From: DASPWV01 sp046726375
GTDB lineage: Bacteria > Acidobacteriota > Vicinamibacteria > Vicinamibacterales > UBA2999
Direction: 5' to 3'
Assembly: GCA_046726375.1 (NCBI GenBank)
Contig: JBKPAJ010000124.1
Location: 37,061 to 101,060, forward strand
DNA length: 64,000 nucleotides
Numbering within the stretch: the first letter of the stretch is position 1; each line of letters opens with the position of its first letter. Positions 1 through 8,605 of this stretch are shown piece by piece. The notes beneath the pieces are model-generated. The model ran no database searches. It worked only from the letters and a program-made list of their open reading frames with translations, and had not been told where the DNA came from. Made by a program: the position numbers and the translations under genes.

Positions 1-268
1 CCGTCTTGTAGCCAACCACATCGACAAGTGCGGCCGCACCGCTCTTTCCAGCGGCGATGAAATCGGTGAACTCGATCGTGGCCGGCACGTGCTTGCGCGG
101 GTTGTACATCGCGGTCAGCCGATCGAGCCGAGCGTCCGGGACTTTCGAGATTCCGACGGCGGTTTCGGTTTTCCCGTGCCCTCGCGGCGCCTCTTTGGCG
201 CTCGTCATCAGCTGAAACAGCGTCGATTTACCGGTGGAAGGGAAACCGATGAGGGCAGCGTGCAGCAT
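1..268 (-). CDS. YchF/Obg-like GTPase, N-terminal part (runs off the left edge)
   Basis: Reading the minus strand from the ATG at 268-266 gives an open frame to the window edge, about 89 residues. It begins MLHAALIGFPSTGKSTLF, which carries a P-loop G1 motif (GFPSTGKST) at residues 8-16. A YchF-type segment follows, with PDARLDRL, then YNPRKHVPATIEFTDF. YchF proteins are TRAFAC-class ATPases/GTPases that associate with ribosomes, and the spacing of these motifs matches that family. The G3, G4 and C-terminal TGS domains lie outside the window. It is transcribed divergently from mraZ, 368 bases away. No strong Shine-Dalgarno precedes this ATG. The family is fairly secure; YchF itself versus a paralogue cannot be decided from the N-terminus alone. 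Confidence 0.8.
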   Translation of the reverse strand, partial: MLHAALIGFPSTGKSTLFQLMTSAKEAPRGHGKTETAVGISKVPDARLDRLTAMYNPRKHVPATIEFTDFIAAGKSGAAALVDVVGYKT

Positions 269-572
269 GAACGGGGGTGATCGCAAAACGGCCATCGTAA
301 CAAAAGCGGCAGGATGGGCAGGTTGGGGGCAGGTGGCGCGGAGGGGCAGTCAGGCGCGTGAGGCCGGTGAAGCGGATGGGCTGGCAAGGCTCGTACGGGA
401 TCCGCCAAACTACGTCCGCCCCCGCCCGATTGGCCCGATCTGCCTCATCTGCCGCGTACGAACCAACGGCTGAGCCAAGCACGCCTTCTCCACCCCCGCC
501 TGACTCCGCCCAACCCGTCAGCGAAGTAAAAGCGCAAGTACCACGGACTGAGGACTTTGCAACGGTTTCCGT
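269..572. other. Intergenic region upstream of the dcw promoter, no gene seen
   Basis: No coding signal is recognisable here. The left part holds G-rich words resembling GGCAGGATGGGCAGG (about 311-345), and around 440-465 words of the opposite sense occur (GATCTGCCTCATCTGCC). This is a weak example of the private short-word inverted repeats found in other gaps of this window. It should also contain the promoter of the divergent YchF-like gene, which I could not place. Confidence 0.5.
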
Positions 573-601
573 TTGACAAGTTTCGCCTCGTCTTCTACTA
601 T
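573..601 (+). promoter_or_regulatory. Sigma-70 promoter of the dcw cluster
   Basis: A perfect -35 hexamer TTGACA at 573-578 is followed by a 17-base spacer and a -10 hexamer TACTAT at 596-601. The predicted transcription start is near 608, so the leader to the mraZ GTG is only about 30 bases and includes the MraZ repeats. This is the best sigma-70-type promoter seen in the window and probably drives mraZ and the genes after it. Confidence 0.8.
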
Positions 602-605
602 CCGA

Positions 606-630
606 TGGACTTTAGTGGACCGAAATGGAG
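606..630 (+). promoter_or_regulatory. MraZ operator: three direct repeats at 10-base period
   Basis: TGGAC at 606, TGGAC at 616 and TGGAG at 626 are spaced exactly ten bases apart, each followed by a five-base spacer. MraZ proteins are known to bind short direct repeats of this layout in their own promoter and repress it. Here the repeats lie just after the -10 box and overlap the mraZ Shine-Dalgarno (GGAG at 627-630). Bound MraZ could block both promoter escape and, indirectly, leader use. The function is inferred from the family; the repeat geometry is seen directly. Confidence 0.75.
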
Positions 631-636
631 TGAGAC

Positions 637-1077
637 GTGCTTCGGGGGAATGCGCCGGCCAAAATCGACGATCGCGGCCGGCTCAAGGTGCCATCGACGT
701 TTCGCGCCGTGATTCAGGAGCAACACGGGCGCGAGCTGTTCGTCACGAGTGTTAGTGGCGACTCGGTCCGAATCTACCCGATGCCAGTATGGGTGGAGAT
801 GGAGCAACGGCTGGCGCAAGTGCCCTCGACACATCCGGCGCGGATGAAGTTTCTGGACCGCGTGAATTACTACGGCCAAATCTCGGAAATCGATCCGCAG
901 GGACGTGTGTTGATTCAACCGCGGCTGCGCGACAGCGCGCAAATGATCGGCGACGTCGACGTGCTGGGGCAACAGAACTTTCTCGAGGTGTGGAACCACG
1001 AGCGCTTCATCGCGAAGCTGACGCGCGATCCATACACGGACGACGACGCCAAAGCGCTCGCCGATTTCGGCATTTAG
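637..1077 (+). CDS. mraZ: Transcriptional regulator MraZ
   Basis: A 146-residue protein of the usual MraZ length, with two SpoVT/AbrB-like halves. The N-terminus MLRGNAPAKIDDRGRLKVP matches the family signature (DxxGRLxxP), and the second copy reads ISEIDPQGRVLIQPRLR at about residue 80. MraZ forms oligomeric rings that bind direct repeats upstream of its own gene and regulate the division and cell-wall cluster. The start is GTG at 637, chosen because GGAG sits seven bases upstream and the N-terminus matches the family. It is the first gene of the dcw cluster, 31 bases before rsmH, with its apparent operator at 606-630. Confidence 0.95.
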   Translation: MLRGNAPAKIDDRGRLKVPSTFRAVIQEQHGRELFVTSVSGDSVRIYPMPVWVEMEQRLAQVPSTHPARMKFLDRVNYYGQISEIDPQGRVLIQPRLRDSAQMIGDVDVLGQQNFLEVWNHERFIAKLTRDPYTDDDAKALADFGI

Positions 1078-1108
1078 GACCTTCGACGTTGCTCAGGACA
1101 GGCCACAG

Positions 1109-2050
1109 ATGCATCTCCCTGTCATGCGCGACGAAGTGGTGGCGCTGCTTCAACCAGAGCGAGGGGGACTGTTCGTCGATTGCACGGTTGGACTGGGCGG
1201 TCACGCCGGCGCGTTGCTTGAACACGGCGCGACACGCCTTGTCGGCCTCGACCGAGACCCCGCGGCGTTGGCGCTTGCGCGCGAGGCGCTCGCGGAATGG
1301 AAGGACCGGGTGGATTTGGTGCACGCCGATTATCGCGACCTCGGCTCCGTGCTCGACGCTCGAGGTGTCGGCGTGGTGCAGGGCGTACTGGCCGATCTTG
1401 GTGTCTCGTCGCTGCAGCTCGAAAGCGAAGGCCGCGGGTTCAGCTTTCGCCGCGACGAGCCGCTCGACATGCGGATGGATACCACGGGCGGGAAGACTGC
1501 GGCGGATCTCCTCGCACGTGTGGAGGAAACCGAGCTTGCGAACGTGATCTTTCAATTTGGCGAAGAGCGCCATTCGCGCCGAATCGCCCGTGCGCTGGTC
1601 GCCGCGCGCGGCCGCGCTCCATTGACGTCCACCGCGCAGGTGGCCGACATCGTCCGCCGCGCACTCGCACGAAAAGGCTGGCAGCGAATCGACCCTGCCA
1701 CGCGCACGTTTCAGGCTCTCCGGATCTGGGTGAACCGGGAGCTCGAAGCGCTCGACGCATTTCTGAAGAGCGCGGCTCGGCGCCTGGCCGTTGGCGCGCG
1801 GCTCGCCGTTATTTCGTTTCATTCACTCGAAGATCGAATCGTGAAGCAGACGTTCCGCATGATGGCGACAACCGCGGCCAGGGAGTTTCACATCGTGACC
1901 AGGCGTCCGCTCACGGCAACGCCGCACGAGCTTGCGACCAACGCGCGGGCGCGCAGCGCGAAATTGCGCGTCTTGGAGCGTATTGCGGTCTTGAACGGAA
2001 ACCACCGCGCCGCGAACGACGCCGCATGGACGTGGAGTCCGGGGGCATGA
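1109..2050 (+). CDS. rsmH: 16S rRNA (cytosine(1402)-N(4))-methyltransferase RsmH
   Basis: A 313-residue protein, typical for RsmH (MraW), which uses S-adenosylmethionine to N4-methylate C1402 in the ribosomal decoding centre. Family landmarks are the start MHLPVMRDEVV, a SAM-binding motif DCTVGLGGHAGALLE near residues 24-38, LADLGVSSLQL, and GARLAVISFHSLEDRIVK near the C-terminus. It has the standard dcw position between mraZ and ftsL. Its stop overlaps the ftsL start as ATGA, which implies translational coupling. Confidence 0.96.
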   Translation: MHLPVMRDEVVALLQPERGGLFVDCTVGLGGHAGALLEHGATRLVGLDRDPAALALAREALAEWKDRVDLVHADYRDLGSVLDARGVGVVQGVLADLGVSSLQLESEGRGFSFRRDEPLDMRMDTTGGKTAADLLARVEETELANVIFQFGEERHSRRIARALVAARGRAPLTSTAQVADIVRRALARKGWQRIDPATRTFQALRIWVNRELEALDAFLKSAARRLAVGARLAVISFHSLEDRIVKQTFRMMATTAAREFHIVTRRPLTATPHELATNARARSAKLRVLERIAVLNGNHRAANDAAWTWSPGA

Positions 2051-2484
2051 CGACGATGGAACAGAGCGAGGCGTTTGAGTACGCGATTCGCAAAGACGTT
2101 CGGAACAATCCGATCGTTCGCGAACTCGACCAAGAGCGGCAGCGCGAGCTCTGGCAGTCGGTCGCGATCGGCGTGGTTCTGCTCCTGGTGCTGATGTTCT
2201 CAGCGTGGCAGCACTTCGAGCTCTTGCGCCACGGCTATCGCCTCGAGCAGATGCAGCGCGAACGCGCCGCAGAAGACGAGATCAATCGTCATTTGCGGCT
2301 GGAAATCGAAACGTTGCGCGCCCCTCAGCGCATTGAACAGCTCGCGACGGAGCGGCTCGGCATGGTTGCGCCAGGTGTCAAGGAAGCGATCGTGCTCGAG
2401 CGCGTCAGGCCTGCCGAGCCGCCCGGCAAGGCGCTCGTCGCAACCCGTCCGCGTTCGCGCGCCGCGTCGGCGGATCGGCCGTAG
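2047..2484 (+). CDS. ftsL: Cell division protein FtsL
   Basis: A 145-residue bitopic membrane protein. It has an N-terminal cytoplasmic segment, one membrane span at about residues 37-56 (SVAIGVVLLLVLMFSAW), then a leucine-rich coiled coil (residues about 60-105) ending in the FtsL-like phrase ERLGMVAPG. FtsL bridges FtsQ/FtsB and FtsW/FtsI in the divisome. Sequence identity within the family is low, so the call rests on size, topology and position between rsmH and ftsI. The start ATG at 2047 overlaps the rsmH stop by four bases. A longer in-frame reading from 1297 is antisense-type shadow inside rsmH and was discarded. Confidence 0.88.
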   Translation: MTTMEQSEAFEYAIRKDVRNNPIVRELDQERQRELWQSVAIGVVLLLVLMFSAWQHFELLRHGYRLEQMQRERAAEDEINRHLRLEIETLRAPQRIEQLATERLGMVAPGVKEAIVLERVRPAEPPGKALVATRPRSRAASADRP

Positions 2485-2519
2485 CGTTGGCGACGGGCGG
2501 ATGGGAAGTGGGGAAGCGC

Positions 2520-4544
2520 GTGGCGGAACAGCCTTTCAACTGGCGCGCGACCGTAAAACGGCGCCTCGTGATCGCGTCGGTGTGCTTTGCCGTGTGGACC
2601 ACTGGTATCGAAGCGCGCCTCCTCTATCTCCAGATCATCCGGCACGAGGATCTCGCGTCGCGCGCCGAACGCCAACAGCTGCGCACACAGACGGTCCCGG
2701 CCAAGCGCGGTGAAATCTACGATCGGCAAGGCCGCCTTCTCGCGTTCAGCGTCGACGCCGACACCATCTACGCCGTTCCCGTCGAAATCGACGACATTGC
2801 GAAGACGGCCGCTGCGCTGTGCGGTGCCTTCGACGATTGCGATGGCAAGGAGCAGCAGGCCATCGTCGATCGTCTCGGCCGTCAGCGCGCCTTCGTTTAT
2901 GTCAGGCGTCGCGTCACTCCGGCCGAAGCGCGAAAGGTCGCCGAGCTGAATCTGGAAGGCATCGGCTTTATGAAAGAGAGCCGGCGGTTCTATCCGAACA
3001 GGGAGCTAGCCGCCCACCTCCTGGGATACGTCGGCATCGACAACGTCGGCCTGAGTGGTCTCGAAGCGTCGTACGACAAAGTGATTCGTGGTCACGAAGG
3101 CACCATGCTCGTGCAAACCGACGCGCGGCGGCGTGCGTTCAGCCGGCTCGGCAGGTTGCCGACGGCCGGCGGCTCGCTCGAGCTGACGATCGACGAACAG
3201 CTGCAGCACATCGTGGAACGAGAGCTGCGCGCCGGGGTCGAGGCCAGCAAGGCCGCGGCAGGTGCGGCTGTGGTGATGAACCCGAGCACTGGCGAAGTGC
3301 TTGCAATGGCAAACTGGCCGACCTTCAACCCCAACGCCTACAATGGCGCCGGCGAGGAGGCGCGGCGTAATCGCGCGGTGCAGGATCTCTACGAGCCCGG
3401 CTCGACTTTCAAAATCGTCACGGCCTCAGCCGCGATTGAAGAGAAAGTGCTGCCGATCGATTCGATGATCGACACGAATCCAGGCAGCATTCGCTTTGGC
3501 AGTCGCGTGATCGACGAGTACGCACATCACAACTACGGCGTGCTCTCGTTCCGCGACGTGCTCGTGCGTTCGAGCAACATTGGCGCGATCAAGATCGGTT
3601 TGAAAATCGGTCCGGAGCGTCTTGGTCTGTTCATTCGGCGATTTGGTTTCGGACGGCCCACCTCGCCGGATTTTCCTGGCGAGAGTCCCGGCATCGTGTG
3701 GGATCCGTCCAAACTCAATGACAGCGCGCTCGCATCGGTGTCGATGGGCTATCAGGTTGGCGTGACGCCGCTGCAAATGGCGGCAGCGATGAGCGCCGTT
3801 GCTAACGGGGGCACCTGGATCGAGCCGCGCGTGGTGCGCGCTTCTGTGCGCGACGGCGTACGGACCAGGATTGCGCCGACCACTACGCGACGCGCGATCG
3901 CGCCAGAGACCGCCACGCAACTGCTGCCGATTCTCGAGGCCGTGGTGAAGGACGGCACGGGCGGAAAAGCGCAAATTCCTGGTTACACCGTCGCCGGGAA
4001 GACTGGCACTGCCGACAAGCTCGTCGGCGGACGCTACTCGCCATATCAGCAAAACGTCTCGTTTGTCGGCTTTGTGCCGTCGCGTCGTCCGGCGATCACG
4101 GCGATTGTCATGATCGACTCGCCTCGCGCCGCGGCGAACAGCGGCGGATGGGTCGCGGCGCCGGTTTTCAAACGTATTGTCGAAGCGGCATTGCGCCATC
4201 TCGGCGTACCGCCGGACATCGACGCGGCACCCCCGGTGGTGGTTGCCCGGCGAGAGGCCCAACCAATCACGCCGACGGCGGCAAATCTGACGACGCCTGC
4301 AATCGTCACGCTCGCGCCTGGATCGGATCAGACGTCGTTGTCTCCGGATCTCCGCGGCCTGAGCGCGCGCGATGCACTACGCGCGCTCGCCAGACTCGGC
4401 ATGACGGCGCGAATCCACGGTGCAGGGATCGTGGTCGACCAGGTTCCAGCGCCCGGCAATCCGCTGGAGCGCGGCGCCACCTGCACGTTGGTTCTCGAAC
4501 GTGACGCGTCGCGCGTGACTGGAGTTTCCGGAGCACAACCGTGA
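2520..4544 (+). CDS. ftsI: Penicillin-binding protein FtsI (PBP3-like) with a C-terminal PASTA domain
   Basis: A 674-residue class B transpeptidase that cross-links septal peptidoglycan. It has an N-terminal membrane anchor (about 14-30), a dimerisation domain containing AKRGEIYDRQGRLLA, then the transpeptidase domain with S295-TFK, S351-SN and K494-TG, the three penicillin-binding motifs. About 65 C-terminal residues (SLSPDLRGLSARDALRALA onwards) form one PASTA-like repeat, a module better known from Gram-positive PBPs and kinases. I chose GTG 2520 because GGGGA lies seven bases upstream; TTG 2487 would add eleven residues. It overlaps murE by four bases (GTGA). Confidence 0.95.
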   Translation: MAEQPFNWRATVKRRLVIASVCFAVWTTGIEARLLYLQIIRHEDLASRAERQQLRTQTVPAKRGEIYDRQGRLLAFSVDADTIYAVPVEIDDIAKTAAALCGAFDDCDGKEQQAIVDRLGRQRAFVYVRRRVTPAEARKVAELNLEGIGFMKESRRFYPNRELAAHLLGYVGIDNVGLSGLEASYDKVIRGHEGTMLVQTDARRRAFSRLGRLPTAGGSLELTIDEQLQHIVERELRAGVEASKAAAGAAVVMNPSTGEVLAMANWPTFNPNAYNGAGEEARRNRAVQDLYEPGSTFKIVTASAAIEEKVLPIDSMIDTNPGSIRFGSRVIDEYAHHNYGVLSFRDVLVRSSNIGAIKIGLKIGPERLGLFIRRFGFGRPTSPDFPGESPGIVWDPSKLNDSALASVSMGYQVGVTPLQMAAAMSAVANGGTWIEPRVVRASVRDGVRTRIAPTTTRRAIAPETATQLLPILEAVVKDGTGGKAQIPGYTVAGKTGTADKLVGGRYSPYQQNVSFVGFVPSRRPAITAIVMIDSPRAAANSGGWVAAPVFKRIVEAALRHLGVPPDIDAAPPVVVARREAQPITPTAANLTTPAIVTLAPGSDQTSLSPDLRGLSARDALRALARLGMTARIHGAGIVVDQVPAPGNPLERGATCTLVLERDASRVTGVSGAQP

Positions 4545-6055
4545 CATCCGGCGACGCTCTCGACGTGCTTCGCACGCTTACGACGGACGCGGCTGGGTTC
4601 GAACAGCTCGCGCGAGACGCAACGGTCACTGCGATCGTGTACGACTCGCGTCGGGCGATTGCCGGGTCGCTGTTCGTTGCATTACGCGGTCTCAAAACGG
4701 ACGGTGTGCAGTTTGTCGCACAGGCGATCGAACGCGGCGCTATGGCCGTCGTCTCGGAGACACCGCGGCCGGCGAATGCGCCAGTGCCGTGGCTGCGGGT
4801 CAGCGACGCGCGGCTTGCGCTGGCACTTCTCGCCGATCGGTTCTACAGCCACCCAAGTCGTCAGCTGCGTGTCGTCGGGGTAACCGGGACAAATGGAAAG
4901 ACGACCACTGCGTATCTGCTCGCCTCCATGCTCGATTCCGCGGGCCTCAAGGCCGGGCTCCTCGGCACCGTCACCTATCGTCTTGGCGGTGAGGATCGCG
5001 AAGCCTCGCGCACCACCCCGGAGGCGCCAGACGTGCAGCAACTGCTGCACCAGATGATCAAAAACGGTTGCCGTTCCGCGGTCATGGAGGTGTCGTCGCA
5101 CGCGCTCGCCTTGAAGCGCGTTGACGGGACGCACTTTGCAGCCGGGGTTTTCACCAATCTCACACGCGACCATCTCGACTTTCACGAAGACATGGAGACG
5201 TACTTCGCGGCGAAGCTTCGTCTCTTCGAGCTCCTGCCGGATGACGCTTCCGGGATCATCAACATTGACGATCCGCGCGGGCCATCGCTCGTGAGCGTAT
5301 GCCGAAATCCGGTGACGTTCGCCATCACACAACCTGCCGATGTCACTGCAGGTGCGCTCGAGATCACGCTAAGCGGCTTGAACTTCGAAATTCGGACGCC
5401 GCGTGGCACGGCGAGAGTGTCGTCCATGCTCGTGGGACGACCCAACGTTTACAACATCCTTGCGGCAGCGGCCACGGCTGTGGCGCTGGCTCTGCCCCTC
5501 GAGGCAATCGCAGAAGGTGTGCGCGCGCTCCCCGGCGTGCCCGGGCGATTCGAAGTCGTGTCCGCACCAGACGACGAGGTGACGGTCGTCGTGGATTACG
5601 CGCATACCGACGACGCGCTGCGCAATCTGCTGGAGACGGCGCGGCCGCTTGCACTCAGACGGCTTGTGACGGTGTTCGGTTGCGGCGGTGATCGCGATCG
5701 GACGAAGCGTCCGCTGATGGGTATGGTGGCCCAGCGCCTCAGCGATGTCGTCGTGATCACCTCCGACAACCCGCGCAGCGAAGACCCGCAGCGAATCATC
5801 GAGGAGATCAAGCGCGGGGTGCCGGCGCCCGCCCCGTCGGCTGGGCGCGCGGCCGACATTCGAACGGTGGTTGATCGGCGCGAGGCGATCGAGGCGGCAA
5901 TCGAATTGAGTCAGCCCGGAGACGTCGTGCTCATCGCCGGCAAAGGGCACGAGAAGTATCAGCAGATCGGTGATCGCGTGCTGCCGTTCGACGATGGTGA
6001 AGTGGCGCGTGCGGCGCTCATGCGGCGGCGCAAGCGCTCGCATAAAGCGGGGTGA
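4541..6055 (+). CDS. murE: UDP-N-acetylmuramoyl-L-alanyl-D-glutamate--2,6-diaminopimelate ligase MurE
   Basis: A 504-residue Mur ligase that adds the third peptide residue to the cytoplasmic peptidoglycan precursor. The ATP-binding motif GTNGKTT is at residues 116-122. DNPR at 409-412 is the signature of meso-diaminopimelate-specific MurE (L-lysine enzymes differ here), so this organism should make mDAP-type peptidoglycan. The substrate-binding N-domain carries VYDSRRAIAGSLFVALRG. It starts with GTG inside the ftsI stop codon and ends six bases before murF, so the three genes are probably coupled. Confidence 0.96.
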   Translation: MTSGDALDVLRTLTTDAAGFEQLARDATVTAIVYDSRRAIAGSLFVALRGLKTDGVQFVAQAIERGAMAVVSETPRPANAPVPWLRVSDARLALALLADRFYSHPSRQLRVVGVTGTNGKTTTAYLLASMLDSAGLKAGLLGTVTYRLGGEDREASRTTPEAPDVQQLLHQMIKNGCRSAVMEVSSHALALKRVDGTHFAAGVFTNLTRDHLDFHEDMETYFAAKLRLFELLPDDASGIINIDDPRGPSLVSVCRNPVTFAITQPADVTAGALEITLSGLNFEIRTPRGTARVSSMLVGRPNVYNILAAAATAVALALPLEAIAEGVRALPGVPGRFEVVSAPDDEVTVVVDYAHTDDALRNLLETARPLALRRLVTVFGCGGDRDRTKRPLMGMVAQRLSDVVVITSDNPRSEDPQRIIEEIKRGVPAPAPSAGRAADIRTVVDRREAIEAAIELSQPGDVVLIAGKGHEKYQQIGDRVLPFDDGEVARAALMRRRKRSHKAG

Positions 6056-6061
6056 GCAGGC

Positions 6062-7513
6062 GTGGCGCGCAGTCCGCTGGTGCTGACGGCGGGCGCCATC
6101 GCGCAAGCCGTTGATGGGCGCTTGCTCTCGGGCGCGGCCGAGCAGGTGATCGACGGCTTTTCGATCGACTCGCGATCGTTGGCCGCCGGCGACTTGTTTT
6201 TCGCGATCGTCGCGGCGCGCGATGGACATGCGTATGTTGCCGACGCGTTGGCCCGGGGCGCGAGTGGCGTAGTGGTCAGGGCCGGTGCGACAGGTGCGTT
6301 GGGTGTGGAAGGTGCGTCGGGGACGGTAGCTGCGGTGGGTGCCGTTCGTGAGAACCCCGCGGTCCTGATCGGTGTGGAGGACACGACGCGCGCGCTGCAA
6401 GCGCTCGGGCGGGAGGTCAGGCGACGGTCGGGCGCGAAAGTGATTGCGATCACCGGAAGCGCAGGCAAGACGACGACAAAGGAGACGATCGCTGAGTTTT
6501 TGAGCGCGCGATACGACGTGGTGAAGAACCGGGGGAACCTCAATAACCACCTCGGCCTTCCACTGTCGCTTCTCGAGCTGAGGCATGGCGCGGACGTTGC
6601 GGTGATGGAGCTGGGGATGAACCACACAGGAGAGATTCGGGTGCTCATCGGCATCGCCGAGCCCGAGATCCGTGTGTGGACGAACGTCGGGGATGCACAC
6701 CTTGGTCATTTCGCGTCACAGGACGAGATCGCCGATGCGAAAGCCGAGATTCTCGAAGGCGCATCCGCGACCGACTTGCTCGTCTACAACGCAGACGACG
6801 AACGCGTCATGAGCCGCGCGGCCGCGTTTCGCGGGCGCAAAGTTTCGTTTGGGTTGAGCTCTCACGCGGATGTCCGGGCCGAGTACATCGAAGATCTCGG
6901 TATCGCGGGTTCACGAGTGCGTGTGCGAACAACGACGGCCGCTGCAGACATCACAGTGCCGTTGCTCGGCCGCGGCAATCTTGCGAATGTGCTCGCGGCC
7001 GCTGCGGTTGCCACTGAGTTGGGCATCTCGTTCGAGGAAATCGGCGAGCGCGCCGCGCGACTCCAGCCGCCGCATCACCGCGGCGCCGTGCTGCGCCTCG
7101 GCGCGGGCGTGACCGTCGTGGACGACTCGTACAACTCGAGCCCGAGCGCGTTGCAGCAGGCGCTGGCCGTGATCGCAGGTGAACAGAGTGCGACACGGAA
7201 GGCCGCGGTTCTCGGCGAAATGTTGGAGCTCGGCGAGCACTCGGCGCGGCTTCATCGCGAGTGCGGGCGAGCGGCGGCACGCGCGGGCCTCGATCGGCTG
7301 ATCGCGGTAGGCGGCGTCGCGGCAAAGACGCTGGCTGATGCCGCCATCTCCGGGGGAATGAAGGCAGAGGCGGTCACGTGGGTGGAGACGAGCAGCGACG
7401 CGGCCGATCTCGTTACCGAGTGGCTGACGTCGGGCGATCTCGTCCTGGTGAAGGGTTCGCGCGGAATCAAGACCGATGCGGTAGTCGATCGCATCTCGGC
7501 GGAGTTCGCCTGA
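6062..7513 (+). CDS. murF: UDP-N-acetylmuramoyl-tripeptide--D-alanyl-D-alanine ligase MurF
   Basis: A 483-residue Mur ligase that attaches D-Ala-D-Ala to the UDP-MurNAc tripeptide. The ATP P-loop ITGSAGKTTTKE lies near residue 130. The family's substrate motif FSIDSRSLAAGDLFFAI is near residue 38, and the central phrase NRGNLNNHLGLPLSLL is typical of MurF. The GTG start lies six bases after murE. The stop TGA shares its last base with the mraY ATG. The D-Ala-D-Ala ligase (ddl) that feeds it is not in this cluster. Confidence 0.96.
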   Translation: MARSPLVLTAGAIAQAVDGRLLSGAAEQVIDGFSIDSRSLAAGDLFFAIVAARDGHAYVADALARGASGVVVRAGATGALGVEGASGTVAAVGAVRENPAVLIGVEDTTRALQALGREVRRRSGAKVIAITGSAGKTTTKETIAEFLSARYDVVKNRGNLNNHLGLPLSLLELRHGADVAVMELGMNHTGEIRVLIGIAEPEIRVWTNVGDAHLGHFASQDEIADAKAEILEGASATDLLVYNADDERVMSRAAAFRGRKVSFGLSSHADVRAEYIEDLGIAGSRVRVRTTTAAADITVPLLGRGNLANVLAAAAVATELGISFEEIGERAARLQPPHHRGAVLRLGAGVTVVDDSYNSSPSALQQALAVIAGEQSATRKAAVLGEMLELGEHSARLHRECGRAAARAGLDRLIAVGGVAAKTLADAAISGGMKAEAVTWVETSSDAADLVTEWLTSGDLVLVKGSRGIKTDAVVDRISAEFA

Positions 7514-8598
7514 TGCTGTACTACCTCCTCATCTCGCTTTACCCGCAGGTCTCCGTGTTCAACGTGGTGCGCTACATCACGTTCCGGACGGCGGCCGCGA
7601 GCATCACCGCGCTGATCATCAGCCTCGTGCTCGGTCCCTGGCTGATTCGCAGACTGCGTGATTTCCAGATCGGTCAGGTGATTCGCCAGGAGGGTCCGCA
7701 AAGCCATCACGCGAAGGCCGGCACGCCGACGATGGGCGGGCTCCTGATTCTCGCCGCCGCGCTTGGACCGACGTTGTTGTGGGCCGACTTGACCAACATC
7801 TACGTCACCATCGCGATCGGCTCAACCGCAGCGTTCGGCGCCATCGGGTTCCTCGACGACTATCTCAAGATCACGCGGCGCTCGTCCGGCGGTCTGAAGC
7901 CGCGCCACAAGATCGGGCTACAGGTGCTGGTGGCGCTCGCGGTCGCGCTCACGCTGATGTGGCTCGCGTCGAAGGGTCTGTACAACACCCGGCTGATCTT
8001 CCCGTTCTTCAAGCAGCTGATTCCGGACCTCGGATGGTTCTACGTGCCGTTTGCGGTGTTCGTGCTCGTGGCGTGGAGTAACGCCGTCAATCTGACCGAC
8101 GGGCTCGACGGCCTCGCGATCAGCACGTTTGCCGTCGCGGCGACCGCGTTTACCGCTCTGGCCTACGTTACGGGACACGCTGTGCTCGCGAGCTACCTGC
8201 TGCTGGTACACTTCGCGCCGGCCGGCGAGCTCACGATCTTCTGCGGCGCGCTTGTGGGCGCGAGTCTCGGGTTCCTGTGGTACAACGCGCACCCCGCGGA
8301 AATTTTCATGGGCGATGTGGGATCGCTGGCGCTTGGCGGCGCGCTCGCGACCGTCGCGATTCTCATCAAGCAGGAAATACTGCTCGTGATCGTGGGCGGC
8401 GTCTTCGTAGCGGAAGCCGCGTCGGTGGTGCTGCAAGTGGCGTCGTACAAGCTGACAGGCAAACGCGTGTTCAAAATGGCGCCGCTGCACCATCACTTCG
8501 AACTGATCGGGTGGGAAGAACCGAAGGTGATCGCGCGCTTCGTCATCGTCGCCATCATCTGCGCGCTCTTCAGCCTGACGACGTTGAAGCTGCGGTGA
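7513..8598 (+). CDS. mraY: Phospho-N-acetylmuramoyl-pentapeptide-transferase MraY
   Basis: A 361-residue polytopic membrane enzyme that transfers phospho-MurNAc-pentapeptide to undecaprenyl phosphate, giving lipid I. Landmarks are HHAKAGTPTMGG, the aspartate-rich GFLDDYLK near residue 118, NAVNLTDGLDGLA, and the C-terminal histidine motif KMAPLHHHFELIGW. The translation is hydrophobic throughout, with about ten spans. The ATG at 7513 was chosen over an upstream in-frame start because it overlaps the murF stop by one base and gives the family N-terminus MLYYLLISLYP. Confidence 0.97.
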   Translation: MLYYLLISLYPQVSVFNVVRYITFRTAAASITALIISLVLGPWLIRRLRDFQIGQVIRQEGPQSHHAKAGTPTMGGLLILAAALGPTLLWADLTNIYVTIAIGSTAAFGAIGFLDDYLKITRRSSGGLKPRHKIGLQVLVALAVALTLMWLASKGLYNTRLIFPFFKQLIPDLGWFYVPFAVFVLVAWSNAVNLTDGLDGLAISTFAVAATAFTALAYVTGHAVLASYLLLVHFAPAGELTIFCGALVGASLGFLWYNAHPAEIFMGDVGSLALGGALATVAILIKQEILLVIVGGVFVAEAASVVLQVASYKLTGKRVFKMAPLHHHFELIGWEEPKVIARFVIVAIICALFSLTTLKLR

Positions 8599-8605
8599 GG
8601 GCGCG

